This document shows, one piece after another, positions 48,801-59,039 of a DNA stretch of 64,000 nucleotides. The DNA comes from Spinacia oleracea (lineage: Eukaryota; Streptophyta; Magnoliopsida; Caryophyllales; Amaranthaceae): contig NC_079491.1 of NCBI RefSeq assembly GCF_020520425.1, positions 35,579,449-35,643,448 of the forward strand, read 5' to 3'. Each line of letters begins with the position of its first letter. Positions within the stretch are counted from its first letter, which is position 1. The notes under the pieces were generated by a model. It had not been told where the DNA came from. It did not search any database and saw only the letters and a program-made list of their open reading frames with translations. Both the position numbers and the translations under genes were made by a program.

Positions 48801-49760
48801 TGGCCATGTTTGGTACGCTTTGGAATGGTGGAGACATATTACTAGGCCTAATAGTTAAAATCGAAAACTTGTGCATAACATGTCTCGATTTGAATTCTTC
48901 TCCCCCCATTTGTAATTTATTGTCCGCGTTGCTCATTCGTGCCCCAAACAAATAAAAATTACTATAGGTAGTACTTTAAAAAAAAAAAAAAAACTGTGCA
49001 AACATTTTACAATAACATATTTATACGGAGTAAATATAGCTCCCTCACTCAAAAAAACTTTGACACTTACCTTCATTCCCAAATGGATATTCCAAAAAAG
49101 GTTTAAAATTTCTTTTTCTAAAGCTACTTTATTTCTCTCAACCTATCCCCACATTCTGAAATTCTCAATTACTTGGCTTTTCTATTTATGCTCTGTTCTT
49201 CTAATTGTTGTTAAAATTAAATTACTTTTACTGATGTTTGTTTGTTTTTTTTTATTTTGTTTTTTTTACTTGTTCATTTGAGTTACTTAATTTTGTGAAC
49301 TAACTTATTTTAGTAAACTTAATAATGAAACTAGCGAAAGCATTTTAATTATTTTTTTAAGGGACAAGGGGAGATTCTTTTGTATGTATGTAGTTCGATT
49401 AATTTAAAAAACAAACGATGTAACCAATTATACTCAAGTAAGAATGTAGGATATTTTTCTAGGATCCTAAGGAAAAAAATCAGTGAACAAAAAATGTACT
49501 CCGAAGTCCTAATGTACATGAGTGTTGATACATTGTAAACGATGGTTATTTAAAAAAAAATGGTAAGATTTAATGGAAAAATGGTAAATATAAAAAGAAA
49601 ATGATGATGGAAGTAAGAAAATATACCTATGAACTTCTCGAGCAACGGCTTCTGGGTCCGGGTGTTGGCCTGGAAGAGTGAAGTTGAGGAGAAGAGACGA
49701 AGCAAGTTCTAATACTGAACATAGAACCAATATTTGAACAATGCAGCTTCTTTGTACCAT
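42892..49760 (-). CDS. pectate lyase (PL1) with GPI-anchor-like tail, PMR6-like, six exons
   Basis: Secreted enzyme that would cleave de-esterified pectin by beta-elimination. Minus-strand exons: 49760-49627, 46645-46336, 46014-45625, 45543-45352, 43688-43486 and 43081-42892; all junctions are GT..AG and keep frame. The total is 472 residues. The start [16 protein letters not shown] is a signal peptide; an in-frame ATG 63 nt upstream lacks signal character. Domain motifs: CWRCDPNW (about 75-82), SDGDGI 212-217, WIDHCS 226-231, [11 protein letters not shown] 259-269 and the catalytic RMPRCR 293-298, so key residues are present. The last exon adds an Asp/Tyr-rich linker ([13 protein letters not shown]) and a hydrophobic tail, [17 protein letters not shown], at the extreme C-terminus, fitting a GPI signal. 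Arabidopsis PMR6 (PLL13) is a pectate-lyase-like protein with such a tail; subfamily assignment is by memory of the C-terminal [11 protein letters not shown] region. Confidence 0.93.
43082..43485 (-). other. intron 5 of the pectate lyase gene
   Basis: 404 bp bounded by GT at 43485 and AG at 43082. It contains one end of a Stowaway-like sequence ('ctccctccgtccctttatac' at about 43227) without a clear partner end, so probably a truncated MITE. Confidence 0.75.
43689..45351 (-). other. 1.7-kb intron 4 of the pectate lyase gene
   Basis: Bounded by donor GT at 45351 and acceptor AG at 43689. AT-rich, with two similar 'ggtggtaaaacacaagtttt' units near 44030-44100 and an (ATAATT)n run at 45155-45182. 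No nested gene was seen. Confidence 0.75.
46059..46313. mobile_element. Stowaway-like MITE filling pectate lyase intron 2
   Basis: Ends CTTCCTCCGATTTTTAATAC and ATTAAAAATCGGAAAATACGGAG are inverted and flanked by TA. 255 of the 321 intron bases (46015-46335) belong to it. It is related to the element at 63744-64000 (shared 'caatgcacaactttga' and 'gtgaatagtgtaaaaagtc'). Confidence 0.85.
46646..49626 (-). other. 3.0-kb intron 1 of the pectate lyase gene
   Basis: Donor GT at 49626 and acceptor AG at 46646. It contains the tandem-repeat element at 47129-47851 and a 'ggggtgtttggttggcc' repeat near 48727; otherwise AT-rich. Confidence 0.8.
47129..47851. mobile_element. inverted-repeat element with tandem-repeat interior
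   Basis: The outer ~38 bp, TGTGACCAACCACGCCATCA... on the left and its inverted counterpart ending GACTGGTCACA on the right, are inverted repeats. Each also contains its own small palindrome (CCATCAACTTGATGG and GTCAAGTTGATGG). The 580 bp between them consist of five to six degenerate units, about 75-110 bp, with 'gttacttatacattgtattt', 'cttgttttattgcagtttc' and 'ttacttgactttctatg'. No transposase and no certain target duplication. Confidence 0.65.
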
Positions 49761-49956
49761 CTTTGCTTTCTTGTAATAAGTTTTCACATCTATTTTCAAG
49801 CTGTTTTTGTTATTGTTGAACAAGGTACACTTTTAGATCCAAAATGGTTAAAATGTAGCTCATTCTTTTACCAAAATGTGAGCTCTTTCACACACTCTCT
49901 CTCTCCTCTTGTTTGTTTTCCAGAGTGAGAGAGTGAGGAGTGTGATTATGTGTAGA

Positions 49957-49965
49957 TTATATAAA
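49957..49965 (-). promoter_or_regulatory. TATA box of the pectate lyase gene
   Basis: Minus-strand TTTATATAA about 200 bp upstream of the ATG at 49760, followed by a CT/GA-rich leader ('gagagagagagtgtgtg') typical of plant 5' UTRs. Confidence 0.55.
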
Positions 49966-50029
49966 TGATTTAGGTTTGGGAAATTTAATCAGGATCCTAT
50001 TTCTCACTGTTTAGAACGGCGAAAAGGGG

Positions 50030-50206
50030 ATCCTATTACATGTACACCTAGTGTACAAAGTATCTTGTACATCATGTTTTTTTATTCGTTGAAATGACAT
50101 ATTTACAGTCTTTCATTCTCATTTTTTAATGGATTTGATGATATGTCAACACATTAATGATGATGTACATGAGAATCTTGTACACTAGGTGTACAGGTAG
50201 CCTTTT
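50030..50206. mobile_element. small MITE with palindromic ends, upstream of pectate lyase
   Basis: Left 'tgtacacctagtgtacaa' and right 'ttgtacactaggtgtaca' are inverted; both arms also contain 'tgtacatcat'. About 180 bp, located roughly 270-450 bp upstream of the pectate lyase ATG. Superfamily not identified. Confidence 0.7.
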
Positions 50207-51705
50207 CCGTGAAAAGACATCAAAACTGAATTATTGAGGATACTGATACTTTGACTCTTTGGTCCTCTCATTTTCCTCGATTCTGTTGCTAATTTTACAC
50301 ATGGAAAATAAAAACCAAAATTATTAAAAGTAGAATAAAAAAACAAAAAATCTTTTACAGAGAAGGTTCTTTTTCTTAAAAATTATACAGATTGGTGTTT
50401 TAATTAGTACGGATCGAGTAGTAGAAACAACATAATGGGTATGGGGCTAGTAAAGATTAAAAAAGGAGGAGTGTGCAACTTTTTTAGCCTTTTTTTTGGC
50501 TGGGATTATGGGGCTTGGATTAGGGGATCAAATATTCAAATGAAGCTTTGAAACACTTTATTTGTACTTTATCTGTCTCTAATTGTTTCTCTAATTGGTT
50601 GTGTGAAATTGAAAAGAGACAAAATTGATGTTTTAAATGTTTTTATGCGAGAGTAAAATTGTGGACTCATGAACTTTTATGATAGTGAAATAATTTTCTA
50701 GAGACGGATTAAAACGGCAAATGGGACAAACAAAAAGAGACGGAGGGAGTAAGATATAACTGGTTATATATAGAAAATTCTTGAAGACTTAGCAAATTGA
50801 GTAACTGACCAAAAATAACATGACCTAATCGTATCTAAAATAGAGTAAATTAGAGGTCAAAGAATTCGGATGCTAAAGTTGGTGTTTTGCAATTTTTCAC
50901 GCTCCAACTAAAAGAACTTGATATGTGTTTGATACTTTGAGCACGATCAATATGTCATTACACTTGAGTTTTTTTCGTGATTTAATGGGAAGTGGTTAAG
51001 TGGTTCTCATTATATCGTGAGACAAGGTCCGGCTCTCTTTGGGTCCGTGAGATAGGATTTGGTTCTCCTTGAACAGTAGGACAAGACTTGGTTCTCCTTG
51101 TGCCATGAGATGGGGTTTAGTTTTTCTTGTACCTGTCGTCTGTAGACAACATGACAAGTGTATTGGTTTTTAATTTTCCTTGTGTCTTGAAACGACGAGA
51201 TAAACATATTGGTTTTCCTTGTACCTTGAGATGACAATACTATTATACAATCATATTGGTCTTCCTTGTACTTTGACACAAAAGGATTGGAGTGTCGGAC
51301 AATCATAATTGCAACAATTTTGTAACTACCATTTAGATTACGGGAAGGTATTGAAGACGTATTAGGTGTATAGGAATTGAACACAAGTATTATTTGGTTT
51401 GATAAAAGAAAGTTTCAGTTCATCACGTTCATCTGCCACTATTATTATTATATTATTATTATTATTATTATTTCTCCAATTCTAACATTCGTAGTGTTAT
51501 GATTTCGGGAGGGTGTTACAATAAGGAAACTTTTGTTATGAAAATTGAAAGGTCATATTAGGATGCAATATAGGACGTATATCTTAATTACTTCTTTTTT
51601 GTACGCTAGGGTTATAAAGTTTGCCATAAGGAATACACAACAATCTTTTCCTTTGAATAATATTGTACGCAGTATATTGTTAAATTTGGGCATGAGATGA
51701 ACCTA
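50207..51705. other. intergenic region without a recognised gene
   Basis: Around 51020-51290 there are repeated 'ggttctccttg'/'ggttttccttgta' phrases at about 40-50 bp spacing, a loose tandem repeat. A (TAT)n run lies at 51438-51470. Confidence 0.5.
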
Positions 51706-52018
51706 GGGGTGAAAGTTTGGTAGAAAAAACTGAAAACTGAACCGAATCGAATCGAACCGAACCGAACTGAATAAGAACTTCGGTTCGGGTATTTTCTATT
51801 CAGTTCGGTTTGGACTGAAAATTCTAAAAAAATTGATGCGAATTGGACTGAAAGTTTGGAACTGAATAAACTGAACTTGAATAAAAAGTATAATAAGGAC
51901 GCGAAAATTGGCTTAAAACACGTAAAATATAGGACAAAAACAGGCCCAAAAGAATGGCCCATGAAAATTCGGTTTTATGGTTTGGATTTGAGTGAAAATA
52001 AACATCCAGTTTGGTTTG
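51706..52018. repeat. left part of a repeat split by the Sirevirus-like element
   Basis: Rich in 'aaccgaa' and 'ttcggtt' words, beginning 'aggggtgaaagttt'. The matching right part (61153-61257) ends in the inverse, 'aactttcacctttagc'. The 9.1-kb element inserted between them. Confidence 0.65.
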
Positions 52019-52023
52019 GTTTG
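52019..52023. repeat. target-site duplication GTTTG, left
   Basis: Exact match to 61148-61152. Confidence 0.9.
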
Positions 52024-54131
52024 TGTTGAGTAGTGAGGTTTTGATGATTATAAACAAATGATGATTATCTAATTAACATGTGTGCTAAGATGTGCATAGG
52101 AAGAACAAGCTATGATTAAACCAAGAGACAAGGGACATGAGCAATGATAAGCTATTGTTGACGAGAGCGGAGATGGCTACGTTATACATGTTGTTTATAT
52201 GTAAATTAGCATTTACATTGGTAAACTTCATGTGGTAAGTAAAGTGACAAAGGAGGAACGAAATGATACTTTATATGGTCCAGCAGGAACAACAAGAAAG
52301 AGATCAGAAACAGTTTAACAGAGTTCCTAGTTGTCTGACTGTTCCTGTTCCCAGTCACCTGTACGAGATACGCATGCGTGCATCAATAGAGTTTAGGAGT
52401 GCATATAGTTCTGTCATATTTGCATCCTAATATGTTCGTTATATGCATGTGTAATTAAGAGTCCATATTGGGATAAGTTGTTTATTAGACTTAGGACTTT
52501 GCATTAGTTTAGGTCTCTTATAATATCCTATCATAAGTACATATAGTTATGTGTGATTAAGACTCTTCATATAGTTATATATGCATTAGGAGTCTTCTAG
52601 GAATGCATATCATAGCTGGTCTCATTTATCATATATTATGGTGCATTGTAGACGATGTAGGAGTCTAAGAGTTTTAGTTTGCATAAGCATGTTAGGAAAG
52701 ATTAAATGTTTAGAGTTTAAGCTTTTATAATTAGTATTATGCATAATATAGGACTGTCTAGATTCAATGTATTTAGGTGTTTGAGTCACATAATACTTGC
52801 CGTAAATATTAAGTTCATATTAGGATAGGAATAGTATTTATCCACTAGTATATTATATTCCATATTATCCTATGTGTATTTTAGTTAAGCAAATATTATA
52901 ATATATGATTTATGCATATTTATCATACTTGACTCAATATCTAATGTGGTTTATTATGCATGAAAATAAATGATAAATGACGTGTGTAGGTAAGACTTTG
53001 AAGAAGACCCAAAGACTTACAGGAAGAACGAGGATTCAAGAGTTAGAGAATCCAAGAGAAGAGGAACTTGGACTCGAGGAGAATTAAGAGTACAAGTACA
53101 GAGAAAGAGAAGAGAAGAAAATCTAGTAGCATTAGTGTGCTTAATAGATTTGTTTTAGAAACTGAAAGTTCGGAGCTGGTGGAACAACGTACGTGGAACA
53201 GTGTCAATGACGAGGGTACTGGTCCTAGTCTGCACGTAGTATATAGGATTGCATGAGTATAGTATTTAGATCACGTTACCTTAGAGTTTGTGTCCTAATA
53301 GAAGTCTAAACATAATAATACTAAGTCATGTACTAAGGAGTTTTAGTATAGTTAGGATTATGTGTTTGATAGTAATTAGGATTGCATTAGTTAATGGTTA
53401 AATAATGTTTATCTTATTTAAGAGTCATGATAGGAAAGGACTGTCGTTTAGATAGAGTTTTCATTAATATATCTACTGCATAAAGAGTTATTATTCGATC
53501 ATATGTTTGTTAGAGTCTTAGGATAAAAGTCTATCATGATAGAGTTCTATTAGGTCTAGGATTCCTAAATAAAAGATAAACATAAAATATATCTTCTAGG
53601 GTTAATAGATAACATGCATCACTATATATACTGCATTCATAAGTCTAGGAAAATTGTCTGACTTAGTGGTGTTACGTGCTTAAGTAAATCTACATTATAA
53701 CCCACGTCAGTACCGTCAGTTCATGTTCCACATACGTAGTTCCTGCTCCAGCAGAATTCCAGATTCTATTTGTTATTCTATCTTTTATACTTGAGAGTTG
53801 GGAAGGGGTTTGAGTGAACCTTGTAATTGAGAGAATCAGCTTGAGTCGAGCTGAAGAGTTGAGAGAGAAGATCTCTAGAGAGATCATTGAGAAGGAACGG
53901 TTGAGGGACGGTTCCTAAGGGAGTTGAGTTTAGGGAACTGTGATTTTCCTAATTAGTAAAAGGGTTTAAGTCCCTACGGGGCCGTGGTTTTTCCTCTCTA
54001 TTAGGGTAGAGAGGTTTCCACGCTAAAATCTCTCTTGCAATCTCTTAATGTTTTTAATTCCGCGAAAAAGTAGATCCAACATCTACAAACACTAATTCAC
54101 CCCCCTCTTGTGTTGTTCATCTAAACTAACA
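52024..54131 (+). repeat. 5' LTR of the Sirevirus-like element
   Basis: 2108 bp, TG..CA, near-identical to 59040-61147. Short open frames inside are duplicated with the LTR and are not considered genes. Confidence 0.95.
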
Positions 54132-54133
54132 AT

Positions 54134-54145
54134 TGGTATCAGAGC
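54134..54145 (+). other. primer binding site TGGTATCAGAGC
   Basis: Complementary to the 3' end of initiator methionine tRNA, two bases inside the LTR; the standard primer site of plant Copia elements. Confidence 0.93.
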
Positions 54146-54946
54146 TGGTGCTCTATATTTTACAGGTAATTCTGATGAGTGATCCGGGAAAAGATGAACA
54201 ATGTTATGAAAGAAACAGTTCCCACAATTCTGCTGTTCCTGATGGACGAAAAGGAGGATAGCACGTATTTGATGATGATGATTAACACAAAGATTGAAGA
54301 AAAATAATTAGAGGTAAATTTTCAATCTTTATGATATTATTTATGTTCGCTCTTAATTGTTAAATATTATGAACATCATACGTTATATATTATTGGCCAT
54401 ATATGTGTTCATTCCGTAACGCAGAAATAGAAATCAACGATTGATTGTGAGCAACCTTGAATTAACCATGTTCATTTACAAGTTTTCAATAGGGCTTTGC
54501 TTTAAATTTAAAATAGTTCTTGCGGTTTTGAAGAGGAACAAAGTGGTCTTGTTTGTTGCACAATTCCAGCAAAATTAAAATTTTCTACTAGTCTTGTCGA
54601 TATTAAAAATATTTCTATTTTTCCAAAAGGTTTGAAATATAATTTTATTATCTTGAAATCTGAAAAGTTTGATTTTTAAATAGATTTTAAAAATTGCAAA
54701 GAATTTGTTTCATAAATATTTTACAAGGAACATGTGTGCAACAAGACTTGTTAAAAGCAATATTGATTTGAGATATCAAAAATTATTTTTGCAAATTGTC
54801 GAAAAGGTCATGTAACTTGAATTGAACCACGTGACCATGAACACCAAAATTATTGAGATGGAACTGAGATTCGTTGTTCCTTGTGTTGTTTTCGGTAAAA
54901 CAATTTTTGGTTCCAAAAGAGTTTTGAAATCTGTGTTTAAAAATTA

Positions 54947-55393
54947 TTGAACTTCTTCATAATGCAAATAAAAAGGAAAAATCAGATTTTCAAAATAAAA
55001 TTTTCAAAATTTGAATTTACTAGGAACAACCTATATATCGTTTATGGAACAAGTCATATCAATTTCAAAACAGGTTTTACGAATCAAAATAAGTTTCTTA
55101 TTGGTGAAGTGTTGAACACATGTAGAGAACTTATATGGAAAATTCCGACTTTGAGTTTTGAATTGACTTTGATGGAACTAAGACATGTTCCTACAACTGT
55201 TTCTAGTAAAGATGACCTTATCTATTTTAAGAATTTGAAATCCGACTTTAACTGTTTTAAATACGATATTTATGTGTCGTCAATGGAAGAGAAGGTTTTC
55301 AAATCATTTCAAAAATTATCAATCTTCATCTCACTAGAAACAGTACAAGGAACAGATCTGGAGGAACTGATTGTTCCTACTTATGGGAACTGA
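54947..55393 (+). other. 148-codon open frame in the element interior, unrecognised
   Basis: The longest frame in the interior. It is Lys/Phe/Asn-rich, and the region around it holds several GGAAC words. No retroelement motif was seen. It may be decayed gag-like sequence or chance; I would not call it a gene without homology. Confidence 0.25.
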
Positions 55394-55549
55394 ATTATTT
55401 AAGCACTGTTATTTTAATATTTTCAAGGTGAATGCCTAAAGTCAAGAAGGTTATGCATTATGAACTATTTACTTATTCAGTACCATATGAATGCATAATT
55501 AATCTTGTTAGTATTAGTAGTATAGTAAAACATTTTTAAAAAAAGGCAC

Positions 55550-55640
55550 ATCTGACTACTCCTACTAACAACAAGGGACTCAAGCAAATTTGGGTACCCA
55601 AGACCAAGAACTGATCTATTTTGCAGGCCATATGTGAGAA
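55550..55640 (+). pseudogene. Copia gag/protease linker remnant
   Basis: Reads TNNKGLKQIWVPKTKN followed by a stop. 'GPKxIWVPK' phrases are common just before the protease in plant Copia polyproteins. This is the only polyprotein trace noticed in the interior. Confidence 0.5.
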
Positions 55641-58005
55641 AAGACAATATAAAGCTCATGACAAAAATGTTATTCATGCACATATTTGAAGACATATAAG
55701 TATGTCTCACGAAAAGCCTTTAAAAGAGATTCTAGAAGAGAAGTTGTGTTACATGTTTATATCATCATGCAAGAGATCTATAACGAAGAAATGGACAACA
55801 AACAAATCACACAAAAAGGAAAGGAAAGATGGTGTATCCCTTAAGGTCCGTTGAAATATTAGGAACAGACGCAGTAGGAACTGGATAAGGAAACAGTAAA
55901 AAGTCAAATCCAGTTGCTCCACAACAAGTCAGTTCCCTGTAATCAAGATGGATGAAAACAACGAACAAACTCATATGGATCAAATTGAAGTTTCCAAGAC
56001 TATGATAAGGAGAATGAATTATGAGTGATATTAAGAAGGGAGCTTAATCAAAATCCTTATTTACTTTGTGTGAATTACTTTGTTTCCTTTATTTCTTATA
56101 TTATTAACTTCACTTTGTGTTTGGTTAGTTGTGCAAATTAACGATAAGGTTTTGAAGGTCTATTCTTGAAGTAAATGAAATTGAAGCGTAAAAATATGTT
56201 CCACGTATCAAGGAAACAGAGACCAAGATTTGGAGGAACAACTGAAGTACCTAAGAATACAGGAACGAAAAACAACTTATCCATGAGAAGGCTTTGACGC
56301 CGACGCATAAATTCCTGGTCCAACTCATGAGGAACTCAATTTCACAAATATAACAGAAGTTCGGGAACAACTCTCTTAGTGAATATACAACAAGGAACAT
56401 CAACAAGGTGTACTGTTGTAAGAGACTATCAAAAGGGAGTATTCACGTCTTGAATTTTCTGTATATTTATTTCTATGCTTTAATATATATTTATTTCTTG
56501 AAGACTAACCTACTAACCTTATAATTGCACAAAAGATTACACTTGGGTCTTAATTTTAGATTACATTAGTGTGAGCGAAAACAAAGATGCTTTACTGGTT
56601 AATAAAGACCCCAAACTGGCCAATGCAACTTATTCCTCAGATTTACGAGAGACAAACCAAGATGAAGAAGCATGGTCAAGCATAAAGACCAAAGGAAATA
56701 GAACGAGTTCCTGTTCAGATGAAAGAGGAACAGGGAACAGGGAGCAGTTGAGACGAACCATTCAGCATCACTTAGAGCGTTCCAGCAAAGAAGAAAAGAA
56801 CACGAACAAGATCTCAACAATTAAAAGGTGTCACAAGGAGCAACTGGAGTACATGTGAAGCTAACACTTAATGAAACTCGTAAGCAAGCCATCAATGATC
56901 AAACCATATCCAATGTTTTCAAGCAATTTTGGACCATGTGAGGTATAACCCTCTTACTCATATTAATGATGTGTCAAATTGCATGAATATCGCACCATTT
57001 ATTTTAAGCAACTTTCTAAATGCTATTTCATGTGAATAAATGCTTTTGATGCTATCACCAAGTAGTAAAGGAACAAGACTTGTTGAAACTAACATGAGCA
57101 TAAAGTACTCTTTTCCCAAATGAACTTTTCGTTTAGGGCCCTTGTACACTTTTCAATTGAAGTAAATCATGCACGCCTATAAGTCAATGTGTCACACTCA
57201 ATTCTCATGTTTTAAAAGACATATTCACTTGCCCAAAATTATTAGAGGACTCGTTGAGAAATTTGGATGTAGTCCCAATACAAAATTCCTAAGTTGCCAA
57301 AGGAACAATGAAAGAAACGTTGAAGGAACAAGGCAGTAGTGTTCCTGAAATATTGCACTTCTTTTTAAATCTTTTAGAGGGAACAAACTTTCAATACCAA
57401 TATCATTCCCCAAGTCAGGTTTGTGTTTTCGTGATTGGGTTGAGCCTACCCAGGCCGAGCCATTAGCATAATTCTACAATCTTATGATTGTGGGTGTGTG
57501 CTAAGTTCAATCATACTCTACAATCCTGATCTTGTCTTTCTCCATATCATCTTTCAATAATTTTAAATGTTCTTTCCTTATCTCATATCATATGTGTACT
57601 CTACCACTTCACATTCTCACTACCCTTGAACTCCAAAAATATATTCTTCTTTCCTATGGTTCGACGATGCATGAAGAGTAATAATTATGAATATGTTTTG
57701 AGAGGGAAGTCAAAGATGAAGTAGAAGCAGCGGGTTATTATTTATCAATAAAAGCTTTGAAGGAAAATCACCGTATGATGTACGTATCACATAGAAATTT
57801 ACTAGGTATCATATGGAACTTCACTTCTACAAGGTTCCGCATGAAAGAAGATGGTAAGGAACTCAGGGGGAATAAGGTAGGGAACATTGAACAAGATTTT
57901 CATATTCGATGGTGGAACTTATATTTAATGGTAAGTCCTTTCTATATTATTATATGATCTTATACTCTAGGAAAGCTCAAAATTTTGTAATGACGCCTTT
58001 GTTTC

Positions 58006-58090
58006 AAAAAAAAAAAAAAAATCAAAAAAAAATCAAAAAAAAAATCAAAAAAAAATCAAAAAAAAAAAAAAAAATCAAAAAATTGAAGCA
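58006..58090 (+). repeat. A-rich tract with TC interruptions
   Basis: About 85 bases of poly-A broken by repeated 'tc'; yields a meaningless Lys-rich frame. Confidence 0.9.
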
Positions 58091-59025
58091 AAGGTGATCA
58101 ATTCTTGTACTTTATTATTTTCTCCTAGAATTCAATTATTATGAAGAATATCAATGAGTTACAGAAATTCAAACTCATACACTCGTTGAGCAGTAAAGGA
58201 ACAGACGGTTCTAGGACCAGGAACAGGAAAAGGAAGCAACACTAATGTTAGTTCCTGTTCCACTAAACTTGGTAAGTTGAACAGCCACTGCAGGCACTGA
58301 TTTCAGCAGTCAGTCCACGTTTCACTATGATGTCAGTTCCTTATGGAAGATTGGTGATATATGGGAACTTGGTACGATAAGGTGCTACATACAAAGAGAT
58401 GGAGGTGTGTTGGATTTGGTTTCATATTCATTAAAAAGCTCTAATGATTGTTGAGGACCTCATTTAAAAGAAGAAACCACAAACACATCATCTACCCTTG
58501 GTTCCCTCTACTCGATTATTCACCAAGCCTTTTCTTCACACCATTTCTACTTAATTCTCGCCCTTGGCAATTAACAATGAAACCATTTTCTTCTAACCTT
58601 TTTTTGATATTATTTGTCAAGTTACTTCATTGCTTCTAACATTGGGTCTTTGGATTGTGAATTGGAATTATGTAGCAACAACATCCTCAGTTCAAAATTG
58701 GAAACTCGAGGACTTTTGTGACAAACAAGTGTCTAACCTATCAGGTGGTGTGTGTGACATATAAACTCAGGGTGTGTATGGTTAACCTAAAAAGATTGTG
58801 TGCAAAGTAACCCTTTTCGATAATGCCAAAAGGGGGAAGAGTATGTATGATGCTTATTGTTTGATATAATACAATCTAAATCCTTATCTATATGGTGTTT
58901 ATTAGTATTGCTCTTACTATGTCATTAGACTTGTTCATAAGTTGTTGGTTTACAAAATTAAGGGGGAATAAGTGTAATCGATTTATTGCTTAAATTGTGA
59001 TAAGCATCATTAGTTTGTCATCATC

Positions 59026-59039
59026 AAAAAGGGGGAAAT
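59026..59039 (+). other. polypurine tract at the 3' LTR
   Basis: AAAAAGGGGGAAAT directly adjoins the 3' LTR. Similar tracts sit at 58828-58839 and 58969-58979. Confidence 0.85.

Noticed and set aside
53068..53256. 62-codon frame found identically at 60084-60272
   Set aside because: Duplicated only because it lies in both LTRs; no homology recognised and no sign of coding constraint.
57909..58097. Lys-rich 62-codon frame
   Set aside because: Translation of the A-rich tract at 58006-58090.
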